DNA from: Erythrobacteraceae bacterium CCH12-C2
GTDB taxonomy: Bacteria; Pseudomonadota; Alphaproteobacteria; Sphingomonadales; Sphingomonadaceae
Direction of reading: 5' to 3'
DNA: 64,000 nt
Assembly (NCBI GenBank): GCA_001556995.1
Contig: LSKF01000163.1
Span: 99,323 to 163,322 of the forward strand
Made by a program: the position numbers and the translations under genes. This document shows, in pieces, positions 8,422 through 16,400 of the stretch. Position 1 is the stretch's first letter. Every line of letters starts with the position of its first letter. The notes under the pieces are model-generated. The model saw only the letters and a list, made by a program, of their open reading frames with translations, was not told the DNA's origin and did not search any database.

Positions 8422-9545
8422 CCGCCAATCGCTTCCTCACCACCCATGTCGGCAGCCTGCCGCGCCCTGAAGCCCTGCTCGATCTGGTGTTCAAGCGCGA
8501 AGGCGGCGAAGCGGTGGCCGAGGCCGATTTCGACGCGGCGGTGGAGGAAGCGACCGCCTATGTCATCAAGCGCCAGATCGAAGCCGGGATCAGCATCGTC
8601 AATGATGGCGAACAGTCCAAGCCCAGCTACGCCACCTATATCAAGCACCGCCTTTCGGGCTTTGGCGGCGAGGCGGGGCAGTATGAATTTGCTGACTTGG
8701 AGGCCTTCCCCGGTGCTAAGGCGCAGGTGTTCGGCAACAAGGGCCGCGCCAAGCGTTCCGCCCCCGCCTGCACCGCGCCGATCACCGTCATCGACATGGA
8801 AGCCCCCCGGATCGACGCCGAGCGCCTCGTCCGGCTCGCCAATGGCCACGCCACCTTCATGTCCGCCGCCTCGCCCGGCGTGACCGCGCTGTTCTTTCCC
8901 AACCAGTACTACGCCAGCGACGAGGAATATGCCTTCGCCCTCGCCGAAGGACTGCGCCACGAATACGAGACCATCGCAGCCGCTGGCATCACCTTGCAGG
9001 TCGACTGCCCCGATCTGGCCATGGGCCGCCACGTGCAGTTCACCCACCTCAGCCTTGAGGAATTCCGCAAGCGCATCGGCATGAACATCGCCGCGCTCAA
9101 CCACGCGCTCCAGAACATCCCCGCCGAACAGCTGCGGATGCACCTGTGCTGGGGCAACTACCCCGGTCCGCACCATTGCGACGTGGCGCTCGGCGAGATC
9201 GCCGACATTGTCTGGACCGCCAAGCCGCAGACCGTGCTGCTCGAAGGTGCCAACCCCCGGCATGCGCACGAATTCGCCTTCTTCGAAAAGCACCCGCTGC
9301 CCGAAGGCAAGATCCTGTGCCCCGGCATGGTCGAGCCGCAGAGCCCCTATATCGAGCACCCCGAACTCATCGCCCAACGCATCGGCCGCTATGCCGACCT
9401 CTTGGGCCGCGAGCGGGTGATGGCCGGGGTGGATTGCGGCTTTTCGGTCCATGCGGGCAGCAACGCGCTTGATCCCGAAATCGTCTGGGCCAAGCTTGCC
9501 GCGCTCGCCGAAGGCGCAGCCATCGCCAGCGCCAAGTATTTCTGA
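8418..9545 (+). CDS. MetE-like cobalamin-independent methyltransferase (zinc family)
   Basis: A protein of 375 residues related to the C-terminal half of MetE. The N-terminus FLTTHVGSLPRP is the classic start of this stand-alone group. The zinc ligands are conserved in order: HLC in LRMHLCWGNYPG (His and Cys), Glu in VLLEGANPRHAHE, and Cys in MAGVDCGFSVHAG. It lacks the MetE N-terminal barrel, so it is unlikely to be a full methionine synthase. Family members move alkyl or methyl groups between a thiol and another acceptor, including methoxy-compound and epoxyalkane metabolism. The ATG overlaps the hydrolase stop by 4 bases. It may remove or transfer a methyl group in the island's pathway. 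Confidence 0.87.
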   Translation: MTANRFLTTHVGSLPRPEALLDLVFKREGGEAVAEADFDAAVEEATAYVIKRQIEAGISIVNDGEQSKPSYATYIKHRLSGFGGEAGQYEFADLEAFPGAKAQVFGNKGRAKRSAPACTAPITVIDMEAPRIDAERLVRLANGHATFMSAASPGVTALFFPNQYYASDEEYAFALAEGLRHEYETIAAAGITLQVDCPDLAMGRHVQFTHLSLEEFRKRIGMNIAALNHALQNIPAEQLRMHLCWGNYPGPHHCDVALGEIADIVWTAKPQTVLLEGANPRHAHEFAFFEKHPLPEGKILCPGMVEPQSPYIEHPELIAQRIGRYADLLGRERVMAGVDCGFSVHAGSNALDPEIVWAKLAALAEGAAIASAKYF

Positions 9546-9558
9546 CAATTGCGCGCTT

Positions 9559-9578
9559 GCCGCTGGCCCCGCAGCGGC
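9559..9578 (+). terminator. GC-rich hairpin after the MetE-like gene
   Basis: A perfect 7-bp stem, GCCGCTG paired with CAGCGGC around a 6-base loop, lies 14 bases after the stop and before zntB. No T-run follows, so it is at most a weak or Rho-assisted terminator. Confidence 0.35.
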
Positions 9579-9594
9579 GCTAACAGCTTGAGCC

Positions 9595-10566
9595 ATGGCG
9601 ACCAAGCAACTCCGCTGCACGCTCCATGCGCTGGTGGTGCAAAACGGCATCGTTGCCGAGATTCCGCCCCAGGATGTGGCGAGCTATAGCGGTCCCGGTT
9701 TTGTGTGGCTGCATGTCGAAGGGGCGGGCCACGCCAGCATCACCGATCTACCTGTTTATGTCCCGCCCATGGCGGCAAACGCGCTGCTGGCGAGCGAAAC
9801 CCGCCCGCGCTGCGATGAGGTCGATCAGGCCGCACTGATCAACTTGCGCGGCACCGCGGCGGACACGATGCAAGACAGCGACGGGCTGGTCTCGATCCGG
9901 GTGTGGGTCGAGGGCAAGCGGGTGACTTCGGTCAGCCGCCACCGCTTGGCAGCGCTTAGCAAGGTCGAAGAGGCAATGCGGGCCGGCCGCCTCACCGATG
10001 GCGGCGATTTTGTGTCGGCGCTGGCGCAGGCGATTTCGACCGAGCTTGACCCACAGGTAGCTGAGATGGGCGACCAGCTCGACGACTGCGAGGAGATGCT
10101 CGACGGCGGTGACATCTACGCGCTGCGCCGCCAGATCGCGCGGCTGCGCAATCAGGCGATTGTGCTGCGGCGGTTCGTTGCGCCGGACCGCAATGCCTTG
10201 GCCGAGATGGCGCAGCTCGAATTCGAATGGATCAGCAAGGACGACCGGCTCCACCTGCGCGAAGCGGCCGACCGCTTTGCCCGGATGGCGGAGGAATTGG
10301 AATCCGTGCGCGAACGCGCGGCGCTGCTCCACGAACAGCTGACCGATCTGCGCGCCGAAATGGTCGACCGCCGCTCCTTGGCGATTGCCGTGGTCGCGTT
10401 CATTTTCCTGCCCCTGACCTTCATCACCGGCCTTTTGGGGATGAATGTCGAAGGCATCCCCTTTGCTCACTATCCGTGGGCGTTTTGGGGGGTCGTCGCG
10501 TTCTGTCTTGCGGTGGGAATGGCGGTGCTGGGTTGGTTTGCGCTTCGCCAATGGCTCAATGATTGA
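9595..10566 (+). CDS. zntB: CorA-family metal transporter, ZntB-like
   Basis: An inner-membrane transporter of 323 residues. A large cytoplasmic N-terminal domain with long charged helices (for example LDDCEEMLDGGDIYALRRQI) leads to two C-terminal transmembrane helices. The pore signature is GMNVEGIPFAHY, the GMN plus GIP pattern typical of ZntB rather than of CorA magnesium channels (which carry GMNF). The protein ends with a positively charged tail after the second helix. ZntB homologs handle zinc and related divalent cations. It sits alone between two hairpins, so it is probably its own transcription unit and unrelated to the catabolic genes upstream. Confidence 0.87.
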   Translation: MATKQLRCTLHALVVQNGIVAEIPPQDVASYSGPGFVWLHVEGAGHASITDLPVYVPPMAANALLASETRPRCDEVDQAALINLRGTAADTMQDSDGLVSIRVWVEGKRVTSVSRHRLAALSKVEEAMRAGRLTDGGDFVSALAQAISTELDPQVAEMGDQLDDCEEMLDGGDIYALRRQIARLRNQAIVLRRFVAPDRNALAEMAQLEFEWISKDDRLHLREAADRFARMAEELESVRERAALLHEQLTDLRAEMVDRRSLAIAVVAFIFLPLTFITGLLGMNVEGIPFAHYPWAFWGVVAFCLAVGMAVLGWFALRQWLND

Positions 10567-10618
10567 GCTACGCCGGGATTTTGCGCGGATCGCCGCAGTG
10601 CAAACGGGAGTTGATCGC

Positions 10619-10646
10619 AGCGAGCCATTCCCGGCAATGGTTCGCT
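10619..10646 (+). terminator. Stable hairpin downstream of zntB
   Basis: An 11-bp stem (AGCGAGCCATT against AATGGTTCGCT, one G-U wobble) with a 6-base loop lies 53 bases after the zntB stop. It has no following T-tract. It may terminate zntB transcription or stabilise its 3' end. The rest of 10567-10827 holds no gene I can support. Confidence 0.45.
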
Positions 10647-10827
10647 CCGTCCAGAGGTGACTTCGCGCCCATATAGCGGTGTCTCAGCATGTCTTTCTTG
10701 GCGACGCCCCCAAGTCTGTCATGTGCACTTCCGCCGCGGGAGCCTCACTCCTCGCCTTCCTCCCGATCTTGTAGCGATTGGTGTCCGGCTTTATGGATCC
10801 TGCGGGCGTGGGAAGGAGAAACGGGTG

Positions 10828-12759
10828 ATGCGCTACTCGGGCCAATTCTGGGCCGTACCTGCAATCGTGATCATGGCCACAACGGCGCATGCAGCCGACC
10901 GGATCGCGCCCGGGACCGAGGCGCGCAATGCCAAGGCGGCCTTCGTCTATCTCTCGCAGGCGACCAAGGACGCCGCCTTGAAGCCGCTCGACGCAGCGTT
11001 GATCGAACAGCGCAAGCGCGCTGACGCACTCAACGCCAAGCTTGCCGAGACCCGCAACCAGCTCGCGCTGGCCCGAAAGGACGCGAGCGCCTCGAAATCA
11101 CGCCTTGCCGAGCTTGAGAGGCTCGCCCAACAGGCAGCGATCGAGGCGGCGGAGGCTCAGGAGAAATTCACGCAAGAGCTCGCGGCAAAGGACGAAGACT
11201 ATGCGCGCGAACTGGCGATCCTGCGCTCGGCGGCGGACGATATTCTGGCGACCCCAGAGGGGCTCAAATATCTCGAAGCAAACAATGCCGGCGATCTCGA
11301 TGCGGCCGACGCGATCGAGGAAAAGCTCATCGCCGCCCGCCAGAAGATGCGCGACCTGCAAGCCGCCGCTGATCGGCGCGCGTTCGCGGTGGTGGCACTC
11401 GACAACCGCAACAAGGGCAAGCGCACCACCGAAGCGGTCATCGCCCGCTACGAGGAGGTGACCCGGCTTGATCCTGGTAACAACGGGGACTGGATCACCC
11501 TCGCACGGCTCTACACCGACATCGGCAAGAGCGAGCAGGCGATAGCCGCTGCGCAACGGGCGCAGGAAACCGCACGCAATCCGCTGCAAAAGGCCTATGC
11601 GCTGATCCAGATCGGCCAATCATTCACGAGCCAAGGCGACACACCGAATGCTTTGATGTTGTTCGATGAGGCGCTCAGGGAAATCGGCAAGGCCGATGCA
11701 GCCGCCAACGATGTTCTCGATGTATTGGGCAACATCCAGATACTCCGCGGCGACGCGTTGATGCGCAGCAACAAGCCTGCCCTCGCCGCCTACATCGCGG
11801 GGGCTGACGCCAAGCGCAAGCTGATCGAGTTCGCGCCGGACGCCGCAAAGGCGCGGTTCAATCTCGCGAACGCCCTGCGCCAGCTGGGTCAGGGGCAGCG
11901 CTTCGAGGACGATGACGCTGGCAGCAAGGCTTCGATGATGGAAGCGATCGCCATCATGGACAAGCTTATCGCCGAGGAGCCGGCCAATACGAGTTACCGT
12001 CGCTTCAAGGCCAGCCTCCTGCTCCAGCCGATCATCCGTGAAGGTGACAGTGCGAAGGCGATCACGCTGTCTGATACGGTCATCGCCGATCTCGCCCCGG
12101 TGGCCGCCGCCGACGGCAACCATGCCTACACTTTGGTCCTGCTGCTGCGGGCGTATTCGATCAAGGGATCGTACCTGACCGATGAGGAGCAGTATGATCT
12201 TGCCGTGGAAGCCTTGATGAGGGCCAAGCAGGTGGGAGCAACACTGCTCGAAAAAGCCCCGGAAGTGCTCCACCACTACTCTTGGGTGCGATCCAACTAC
12301 GTCAGCCTCACCGATGTCTTGAACCGCACGGAGCGATTTTCCGAAGCACTGATGTCCTGCGAAGAGGCCAAAGCCGTCGTGCTCGACAGCATCGAGCGCA
12401 ACAAGGCGAAGACGGGCATTCGGCTGCGCAACGAGTACTTTCATTCGTGGTTTCGTTACGAATGCGGGCTGAGCCTCGTCGGCCTTGGCCGCGCGCCGGA
12501 CGCGCGACAGGAGTTCCTAGCCGCATTCGCGACGATGGATGGGCTGCTTGCCAGAGGTGAAAGTGACGAGGACTTCGTCGGCCTTCAAGGCACACTTCTC
12601 GTTGAGCTGGCGGAGCTCAAGGAGCCGGGGTTCACTTGGAGCCGCGCGATCGCCTTTATGGAGGCGGCGCCACAAGCCTATCCCGAGCCGCCCGACTTCG
12701 CCGACATGCTCGAATATGCCCGCGACAATGCCAAGCGTGATGGAGAAATCCTGCCGTGA
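10828..12759 (+). CDS. Exported coiled-coil and TPR repeat protein
   Basis: A protein of about 643 residues. The signal peptide (MRYSGQFWAVPAIVIMATTA, cleaving after AHA) predicts periplasmic export. Residues about 40-130 form a charged, Ala/Glu/Lys/Arg-rich coiled coil. The rest contains TPR-like helical repeats such as NGDWITLARLYTDIGKSEQA, KAYALIQIGQSFTSQGDTPN and later pairs up to residue 600. ATG 10828 has GGAAGGAG just upstream; the longer in-frame extension to 10657 lacks a signal sequence. The stop overlaps the GTG start of the TIR-like gene by 4 bases, so the two products are probably made together. The function is unknown; TPR arrays mediate protein-protein contact. Confidence 0.8.
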   Translation: MRYSGQFWAVPAIVIMATTAHAADRIAPGTEARNAKAAFVYLSQATKDAALKPLDAALIEQRKRADALNAKLAETRNQLALARKDASASKSRLAELERLAQQAAIEAAEAQEKFTQELAAKDEDYARELAILRSAADDILATPEGLKYLEANNAGDLDAADAIEEKLIAARQKMRDLQAAADRRAFAVVALDNRNKGKRTTEAVIARYEEVTRLDPGNNGDWITLARLYTDIGKSEQAIAAAQRAQETARNPLQKAYALIQIGQSFTSQGDTPNALMLFDEALREIGKADAAANDVLDVLGNIQILRGDALMRSNKPALAAYIAGADAKRKLIEFAPDAAKARFNLANALRQLGQGQRFEDDDAGSKASMMEAIAIMDKLIAEEPANTSYRRFKASLLLQPIIREGDSAKAITLSDTVIADLAPVAAADGNHAYTLVLLLRAYSIKGSYLTDEEQYDLAVEALMRAKQVGATLLEKAPEVLHHYSWVRSNYVSLTDVLNRTERFSEALMSCEEAKAVVLDSIERNKAKTGIRLRNEYFHSWFRYECGLSLVGLGRAPDARQEFLAAFATMDGLLARGESDEDFVGLQGTLLVELAELKEPGFTWSRAIAFMEAAPQAYPEPPDFADMLEYARDNAKRDGEILP

Positions 12760-13730
12760 CCCCGATCGTCATCACCTCCCTGCCCGAAGATCATGACCGG
12801 GTGCGCAAGCTGGTCGAAGCCTTGCACAAGCAGAATGTCGACCTGTGGTGGGAGCGGATGGACCCGGCCCAGCCCGAGGCCAGCCGCGACAAGCTGATGG
12901 CCGCGCGCTGCGTGATCTTTACCTGGAGCGAGCACGTGTTGAGCGATGCGGGCGCGGCCTATCGCGATATGGCGGAGCAGGTGCGCGGTGTGGGCAAAGC
13001 GATGTCGATCCAGCTCGAAAAGGTCGCCGCGCCCGACGGGTGGGAGGGGACGACGGTGATCGACCTCAGTCGGTGGAAATCCAATCCGCAAGACGTGTTC
13101 CTGCTCGATCTCGCCGCCGCCGCGCGCGCCAAAGCCGCCGGGCTTGATCCGCCGCCGCAGCGCGGGCCGGTGCGCCGTAAGTTCAAACAGCTCGCACTGC
13201 TGGTCCCCACGGTCCTCGGCGCGATCGGCATTATTTCCACGCTGGTCGGGTTTTACCAGACCGCAGGCCTCGACGAAATCGCCAGCCCCGAGGAGGCCGC
13301 CGCATGGAAAAAGGTGCGCGCCGGCAATTGCGAGGATCTGCGTGTCTTCCTCGCCAGCCACGGCGACGGCGTACATGCGGACGAGGCCAAGACCCGTCTC
13401 GCCGCGCGGCGCACCTGGACCGAAGCCGGATCGCGCGCGGCGGAGCGGCCGCTACCCCTGTCGGTGCTTGCCGGTATAGCTGAACCGAGCGCGGGACGCG
13501 ATGCGGCGATGGCGGACGCGCTGGCACGCGGTGAGGCTGAAGCGCAAAAGGCCTGCAAAGGCTATGCCAATGCGGGCCTCGGCAAGCTTGTCGGCGCGAC
13601 GGTCAAGGCTGATGCATGGCGCTGTGATGCGCTGGGTGGCGGCACGGTGTGCGCTTTTGACGGTCAGGCGATGTGCAAAATTGAGGAGGTTGCCGAGTTG
13701 CAGCGCGAACAGTGCGGTGCCACTTCTTGA
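12756..13730 (+). CDS. Membrane-anchored TIR-like domain protein
   Basis: A protein of 324 residues starting at GTG. Residues 1-135 fit a bacterial TIR fold: an initial strand PIVITSLPEDHDRVRKLVEA, then VDLWWERMDP, then ARCVIFTWSEHVL, and DLSRWKSNPQ at the end. A single transmembrane helix lies at about 147-172 (LALLVPTVLGAIGIISTLVG). After it comes a segment like the short helical repeat often found in TIR and caspase-like proteins (CEDLRVFLASHGDGVHADEA) and a Cys-bearing tail. Where NADase TIRs usually have the catalytic Glu (RDE), this protein reads YRDMAEQ, so it may be a signalling or scaffold domain rather than an NAD hydrolase. It is coupled to the TPR gene upstream. Confidence 0.72.
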   Translation: MTPIVITSLPEDHDRVRKLVEALHKQNVDLWWERMDPAQPEASRDKLMAARCVIFTWSEHVLSDAGAAYRDMAEQVRGVGKAMSIQLEKVAAPDGWEGTTVIDLSRWKSNPQDVFLLDLAAAARAKAAGLDPPPQRGPVRRKFKQLALLVPTVLGAIGIISTLVGFYQTAGLDEIASPEEAAAWKKVRAGNCEDLRVFLASHGDGVHADEAKTRLAARRTWTEAGSRAAERPLPLSVLAGIAEPSAGRDAAMADALARGEAEAQKACKGYANAGLGKLVGATVKADAWRCDALGGGTVCAFDGQAMCKIEEVAELQREQCGATS

Positions 13731-14083
13731 TCTTGTGCCGTCGTCCTCCCCCGCGAAGCGCGTAGAAGGTTCGCGGCTTATCGCCAACGCCTCTGGTTTT
13801 TGTCGATCTTCCGCGCCCAAATCTGTCCAAGGTTCGATAATCCTCGCGCCAAATACCACGACTTGGGGGAACACGGGCGAAGGTGAGCACGTTTTTCGGC
13901 ATTTGGCTAAGCGGCCGTCATCACTGACAATGCGTAATCCGTCGAAGGCGATCGCTTCAGAAACCGCTGGTGCCAAAAACCCGTTGACCGGCCGCCGCCC
14001 CCGTTGCAAACAGCGCCAGCATTCGGACTGGCCGTTATAGGGTCTCTGAAGACGCAGGTAGGGCTATCCGAAGCCCCTGAAAT
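13731..14083. other. Intergenic stretch without a supported gene
   Basis: About 350 bases between the TIR-like gene and tRNA-Gly. Frames on both strands lack recognisable domains. It presumably carries the tRNA promoter near its end; a TTATAG hexamer lies at about 14035-14040, but no convincing -35 element is at the right distance. Confidence 0.5.
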
Positions 14084-14157
14084 GCGGGTGTAGCTCAATG
14101 GTAGAGCAGCAGCTTCCCAAGCTGACGACGAGGGTTCGATTCCCTTCACCCGCTCCA
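14084..14157 (+). tRNA. tRNA-Gly (CCC anticodon)
   Basis: A complete 74-base cloverleaf. The acceptor stem GCGGGTG pairs with CACCCGC, followed by T and an encoded CCA. The D arm is GCTC-AATGGTA-GAGC. The anticodon loop TTCCCAA gives CCC, which reads GGG codons. The T arm contains GGTTCGATTCC. The 234 bases that follow, up to the next gene, hold nothing recognisable; a minus-strand frame running through the tRNA is an artefact. Confidence 0.97.
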
Positions 14158-14391
14158 TCGCCCCCTTCCCCAAACGTCCGAATTTGTCTATAAAGCCATT
14201 GGATTCCAGCGGATTTTTTCTCATCGCTGTCCACCCACAGCTTCACATTTCCACCGGCATCCAATGTCTGTGGAGGCTGAATCGGAGATGAAGCCAAAGC
14301 GGTTTTTGGGCCTGTTCCCAATCTCGGGGTCACGTTGAACAAAGGAAGCTTGGTCATTCCACTTAACCGCGCTCGGTCTATCGCTTAATCG

Positions 14392-15423
14392 TCAATTGGT
14401 GTCCGAGTGCCGCCTTAACAGAAGCGAAGTTATGGCAATTAGCCAGACGATCACCGCGATGAGAAAGACCTTCATTGCGAAGTCCAATACCCCAGCGATC
14501 GCAGCCACAAACAGCGCAAAGCAATAGAAGTCACGGCTGGTAAGGTCACGCAAGAGACGCGCAGTGGCACTGCTCGTCTGTTCCTGAATGCGTTTTGCTC
14601 CATCGAAATGGACGATGCCCTCTCGTTGGAAGGCCAGTGTACCCAGGAGACACAGACCGATCGCCATGACACCGGCCGCGATCATCGCGATCATCGCATC
14701 TTCAACGCGTCCTTGCACCCAATAGTTATAGCTTGCGCCGCCCAAGAACGCGATGTTGCTAAAGGCATCGATCAGGCTATCGAGCGAAGCGCCGGCCTTC
14801 GAAGTACGGAAAGTTGCCCGGGCGATTTCACCGTCGATTCCGTCCACAATTGAAGCGATCTGGAACAGCGCAGCGCCCGCTATCAGCCCGCTCTGCGTCC
14901 CCGTCATCAGGCACGCCAGCATCAACATGGCGGTTAGCAATGTCAGCAGACTGGCATGGCCGGGTCGGATCCAGGTGAACTTGAGCAGGACTGCCGAAGC
15001 GGCCTGTGACAAGGGCCGGTTGCAATGGCGCGATATGATCCCGTCGCCGGGCTTGGCCGTGCTACGCACGATCACCTTCGCCGCTTCCTGCAAAGCTGTC
15101 ATCGGATCCGTGGGTCGCGCTGGGGCGGCAGCCAAACCGACTTGCACGGCGCGTATTGTCGCGGCATCTGGCAGCGCTTCACCGGGAAGCACGATGGCCC
15201 CATCAGGAGCGAAGGCTTCAACCACAAGACCCGGAGCCAGCCGTGCGATCTCGGCCCGAGTGAACGAAGCCACCGTGTCCGAACTACTCAGCACCAGCAA
15301 CAAGGGCGTTCCCGGCAGAGCTGCGGCATGGCTACGCGCCAGGCGCGCAGCGGCCGGAACCCCGGCAACAAGGTGGTCGGCGGTGCGCGCCGACAAAAAG
15401 CTATACCCGATAAGGGATGACAT
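14392..15423 (-). CDS. CDP-alcohol phosphotransferase, DIPP-synthase-like
   Basis: A membrane protein of 343 residues. Residues 194-219 match the full CDP-alcohol phosphotransferase motif: Asp194, Asp197, Gly198, Ala201, Arg202, Gly211, Asp215 and Asp219, with correct spacing. It is preceded by DGIISRHCNRPLSQ, which resembles the linker of the bifunctional IPC-transferase/DIPP-synthase enzymes. Five or more hydrophobic segments follow. Residues 1-110 are soluble and could be a degenerate nucleotidyltransferase or other unknown domain. The enzyme would transfer a phospho-alcohol from a CDP donor to a hydroxyl acceptor. The nearby inositol-phosphate synthase and IPCT-like genes make CDP-inositol the most plausible donor; the acceptor is unknown. 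Confidence 0.83.
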   Translation of the reverse strand: MSSLIGYSFLSARTADHLVAGVPAAARLARSHAAALPGTPLLLVLSSSDTVASFTRAEIARLAPGLVVEAFAPDGAIVLPGEALPDAATIRAVQVGLAAAPARPTDPMTALQEAAKVIVRSTAKPGDGIISRHCNRPLSQAASAVLLKFTWIRPGHASLLTLLTAMLMLACLMTGTQSGLIAGAALFQIASIVDGIDGEIARATFRTSKAGASLDSLIDAFSNIAFLGGASYNYWVQGRVEDAMIAMIAAGVMAIGLCLLGTLAFQREGIVHFDGAKRIQEQTSSATARLLRDLTSRDFYCFALFVAAIAGVLDFAMKVFLIAVIVWLIAITSLLLRRHSDTN

Positions 15424-15527
15424 GTTGCCTCGATGAGCTGCTGAATTGCGCCGATTAACAGCCCCCTATATGCAATGGCGAAACATGGCAGGGCAACTCC
15501 GTCCTGCTGTCGATCCGGTGATGCGCC

Positions 15528-16400
15528 ATGTCTTCTGCTTCTTCCTCCCCGCGGCCCGTGCGACCAGCGGAACTTGAGGATTGGCTTAATCGGCAGCTTT
15601 ATCACCCGCTGTCATGGCGGCTGGCGCGAACACTCGCCTCCACACGGGTAACGCCGAACATGGTGTCCGTCGCCGGAGCTGCAGTGATCATGTTTGCGTC
15701 CGCGAGCTATGGCCTGATCGCCGCTCCGTGGGGGGTGGCGCTGGGCCTTCTGCTCCACATGGCTTGGCACATACTCGACGGGGCTGATGGTGACCTCGCC
15801 CGGCTGACCGGGCGCGGCTCTGCGCATGGCGAGTTGGTCGATGGCATCTGCGATTACGCCGGGCATATCGTGCTATATGTGACGATGGGGGCAATGGCGG
15901 CCAGTCAACTCGGTGGAATGGGCTGGGCGCTGATGTGGGCGGCGGGCGCAAGCCGTGTGGTACAGGCCGCGCATTACGAAGGGACCCGGCGACAATATCA
16001 GCTGGCGGTGTATGGCACGCCATGGTTGGGTAGCGAGGCGCCGGCAACCGATCGCAGGGGGCGGCAACATCCTTTCGTCGTCTACTACCTCTGGCTGACC
16101 GGCTTGATCGTCCCGCTTGGCACCGCGCTGCAAGAGGCTGTGCAAGATGCGGCGACATGCGCACATGTACGGGTTGCGATGCGGCATCATGGCAAAGCGC
16201 TGCTCGCCCGGATTGGCTTGCTCAGCGCCAACTATCGCACACTGGCGGTGGGTGTTGCGATGCTGGTGGGCCGGCCCCATTGGTATTTCCTGTTCGAGAT
16301 TGTGGTCTTGGGCGCCGTCCTGCTCGCTTCTTTGGCGCAAGTCCGCAGGGTCATGGCAAAAGTTCTGGTTCAGGCGGGAGCGCCCAGCGCCTTGCGATAG
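15528..16400 (+). CDS. Second CDP-alcohol phosphatidyltransferase family protein
   Basis: A membrane protein of 290 residues, divergent from the previous gene with a 104-base gap. The signature at residues 84-109 is complete (Asp84, Asp87, Gly88, Ala91, Arg92, Gly101, Asp105, Asp109), within HILDGADGDLARLTGRGSA. The N-terminus LNRQLYHPLSWRLARTLA and RVTPNMVSVAG is typical of the family. A long cytoplasmic-looking loop (residues about 150-185) contains the charged stretch ATDRRGRQHP. The 3' end overlaps the convergent glycosyltransferase gene by 31 bases. It may use the same CDP-inositol pool or glycerol- or ethanolamine-type donors; the sequence does not settle which. Confidence 0.83.
   Translation: MSSASSSPRPVRPAELEDWLNRQLYHPLSWRLARTLASTRVTPNMVSVAGAAVIMFASASYGLIAAPWGVALGLLLHMAWHILDGADGDLARLTGRGSAHGELVDGICDYAGHIVLYVTMGAMAASQLGGMGWALMWAAGASRVVQAAHYEGTRRQYQLAVYGTPWLGSEAPATDRRGRQHPFVVYYLWLTGLIVPLGTALQEAVQDAATCAHVRVAMRHHGKALLARIGLLSANYRTLAVGVAMLVGRPHWYFLFEIVVLGAVLLASLAQVRRVMAKVLVQAGAPSALR

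Noticed and set aside
10828..13730. TPR/TIR pair as a classical anti-phage TIR system
   Set aside because: No known defence neighbours, the expected NADase Glu is absent, and the partner is predicted to be exported.
14064..14357. Minus-strand frame of 97 codons through tRNA-Gly
   Set aside because: Its GEGNRTL-type segment is the antisense translation of the tRNA, a common annotation artefact; no family match in the rest.
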